Source of the DNA: Gibbula magus
Taxonomy: Eukaryota > Mollusca > Gastropoda > Trochida > Trochidae
NCBI GenBank assembly: GCA_936450465.1
Contig: OW388293.1
Coordinates: 85,582,134 to 85,646,133 of the forward strand
Direction: 5' to 3'
DNA length: 64,000 nucleotides
Below are positions 61,715 to 64,000 of the stretch, piece after piece. A program made the position numbers and the translations under genes. Below the pieces are notes generated by a model, which worked only from the letters and a program-made list of their open reading frames with translations, was not told the origin of the DNA and ran no database searches. Within the stretch, counting starts at the first letter, position 1; every line of letters begins with the position of its first letter.

Positions 61715-64000
61715 ATAATTAGTTATTCCTTAATAAAAGTGATATTTGATAATGCAAGGTAGTTTATATAGAGAATAGCAACAACTTTCCATTAAATGTT
61801 CCTTTCATATTTATTGTTGTGAGTAATTGAGAGATGGAGATAAATCACCTTGATGACAATATGAAAGTACCGTTGGTCTCATTAGAAGGTATTGATTTCC
61901 TCTTTATGTGTCTGGTTCCCTCAAAGACATATCTGAAAGATCAAAGCTAATGTAACTACAATCAAATTCGTGCCTTTATTGAAAGCTAAAAACACAATTA
62001 ATGTGAGATATAAATTATCGTCGGGGAATTAGTCCACTCAGGTAGAAAACAATTTCCAATGTAACAATAACAACGTAAATGTTGATCACTGTGACAACAT
62101 GAAGGTATCATTGCATTGTACTAAACAGATTCTGAATGACCATGGTTTGCAATGAAACGGGAACCTTGTATATCATTGGGAGAGGACTTTCACTTTTACA
62201 ATAATTATTAAAAATCATTGATTTCTTACCATTTCAACTTCTTATAATGGAAATAGTGATTTAGATATAAAAGAACCTTCAACGGATAGACATATGCACT
62301 AATGATGTTTTAATATACTTAGAAGTGTTACACATTAAGTTAACCGCTATGTTGCTGCACCCCTCTTTATCTTATATTTATACATTGATTTATCTAACGA
62401 AATACCGATTGAACATGTGAATTGCTATGGCAAACGCCTTCCAATGACAGGGACATCATAAAGTCAAAAACCTACGAACAAAGGATTGTTGTCTCCCTCC
62501 AAGATGTCTCAGTAAGATCAAAGCCATGAAGAACAGACTCGACAGTTCGAGTTAACTGAGGAATCTAAGCTCCGGAGAGAAGATAAGGTTACGTCCCCTG
62601 ATTCAACACAACACTCACAAAGAGAGATGCAGATTATCTGCTGGGATTGGTCAGCTTTGTTCTGTGCCTTCTGTAACTAGTATCCTCTGATACAAAAACT
62701 CTCAGAGCTTTGATGTGAATACTTGATCAGTACAGTGTCAGATTGGCTGACCAGATAGTGTATGGTCTCAGATCGTATTACGAACTCCTTGAAAACAATT
62801 TAACTTGAAAGAGAAACGGTCTGTAATGATTGACACAAACTTATCTTTTTACGTCTATTACCCATAATCTTCACCTGAAGTCATTCCACAAAACGATTAT
62901 TTCATTTACTTTCTATGCTGTGAAAATCTACAAGGACTACTTTAACGAACCTCTAGCAATACTTCATTCAAAATTCAAAGACCTTTTGCAAAAGTCAAAT
63001 GATCTAAATGGTGAAAAGAGGCGCATCAATATTTGGATACGAACATATACCACATTTACCCAGCAAATATTATTTGAGTTGTTAGAAAATGTTTTGCTTA
63101 GTCGGGATAAATGAGAATTAAGTACCTAAAAAATTAACATAAAATAAATTTGCTCTTTAAACCATAGATCTTAAGTAACGAAGATATAGAGGATATCTGT
63201 CTCTTCCTGACTTGTACAATGTTTATCTCATCAAGTGAGGTAAAACAATACATTTCGACAAAAAGGGAAAATATATAACTTTTACTATATCGGGAGATGA
63301 GCGAAACATTGCATTTCTCAATAATTGACAGATATTATTTTATTATATGATGTTATTCTCCTAATTAGCCCACCACAGGGTCGTGTTCATGATGAGGAGC
63401 CGCCCATCAACACAGTAACAATGTGACGTCATAAGATAATTTGTTACGTCAAACCATTTATGACGTCAAATTATATCACTGGTAACAGTGAACAAAAGAG
63501 CCATTTATCTCCACTGTATGCTTGAAAGATAAATCCCAGCATTGCTCATTATTAAATAAACGTGAAAGTGTAACTGGCAAGCAGAACTCTCAACGAAGTG
63601 CCTCACGTCAGTGATTTAACACACTAACTCAAGAGGCGTCTCAGTGATCAATAGTGCAATCATTTAACCGGAGCTGGTAAGTAGAATACAAACACATATT
63701 TCCTAATGTCAGTTCCACACTTGAGGAGTCCTCTCTCACCTAGGCCTGCTGTTAAGAGTAGCTAGTCAGTCTACGCCCACACTGTTACTGAGCTTCCCAC
63801 TGGGGCACTATTGCAAATAATGTGCTGTAGATATAAAGATGAAGATCATAAACTGGTTGAAATATAATTATGAATTATTTGTACAGGCATGTTTATGTTT
63901 ATTATGATTATGTTTATGAATGAAAGCATAAGGCTGTCTTTAGACATATCATTAATACACATTCCAACTCCCGAATCAAATTCCAATTAGCTTTTGATTG
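61715..64000. repeat. Segmental duplication unit B3, cut by the window end
   Basis: Opens with S module copy 4 (M1 61805-62045, M3 62490-62760). It continues through the CRE-like cluster and the segment matching 31100-31560. The small M3 frame is broken by an insertion and a deletion here. The array therefore continues beyond the window. Confidence 0.9.

Noticed and set aside
1..64000. CRISPR arrays, operons, rRNA genes, bacterial insertion sequences
   Set aside because: None seen. The tandem repeats present lack the spacer pattern of CRISPR, and the sequence is eukaryotic in character.

Overview
The window looks like nuclear DNA of an invertebrate animal. It is strongly AT-rich, it contains an intron-bearing transposase gene, LINE remains and many small inverted-repeat elements, and no long reading frame of host type. 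A lophotrochozoan, most likely a mollusc, is my best guess. That rests only on the style of the repeats (elements ending in CCCCCGC hairpins, with GGAC/GTCC microsatellites and internal tandem repeats). No host gene can be named with confidence, and most open frames longer than 60 codons look like chance frames in AT-rich DNA.

Layout. Positions 1-10150 are mostly single-copy. They hold two exon-like stretches of unknown identity (806-949 and 6207-6339), a 491-bp TTAA-flanked element (3099-3589), a rolling-circle-type element (about 5865-6154), and a diverged inverted repeat (1561-2165 against 7455-8090). From about 10150 to the end the window is a segmental-duplication array. Two A units lie at 10148-20536 and 20540-30490. 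Two complete B units of about 16.4 kb (28905-45300 and 45300-61714) follow, and a third begins at 61715. A 1.6-kb S module closes each A unit and opens each B unit (18960, 28905, 45300, 61715). Smaller sub-modules recur in both orientations, so the A unit and its left flank form a large, decayed inverted repeat centred near 14 kb on a 51-bp minisatellite.

The paralogous copies act as built-in controls for transposition. B1 carries a complete 3,213-bp PIF/Harbinger transposon (34949-38161) with a TTA target duplication, and B2 shows the empty site. Its two-exon transposase has one in-frame stop and one apparent frameshift. B2 carries a TTAA element (58424-58913) that is empty in B1, and a 969-bp rolling-circle (Helentron-like) element with about 177-bp tandem repeats (54336-55304) that is also empty in B1. 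A1 carries a 1.2-kb element of similar architecture (10717-11922) that is empty in A2. B1 has a short LINE 3' end (30504-30850) that is empty in B2 and B3. An L1/Tx1-type reverse-transcriptase relic is shared by B1 and B2.

Taken together, this reads as a gene-poor, repeatedly duplicated region where non-autonomous elements accumulate. No operon-like or pathway-like gene set is present. The most informative content is the duplication history, the precise empty sites, and a shared terminal pattern among the rolling-circle-like elements.
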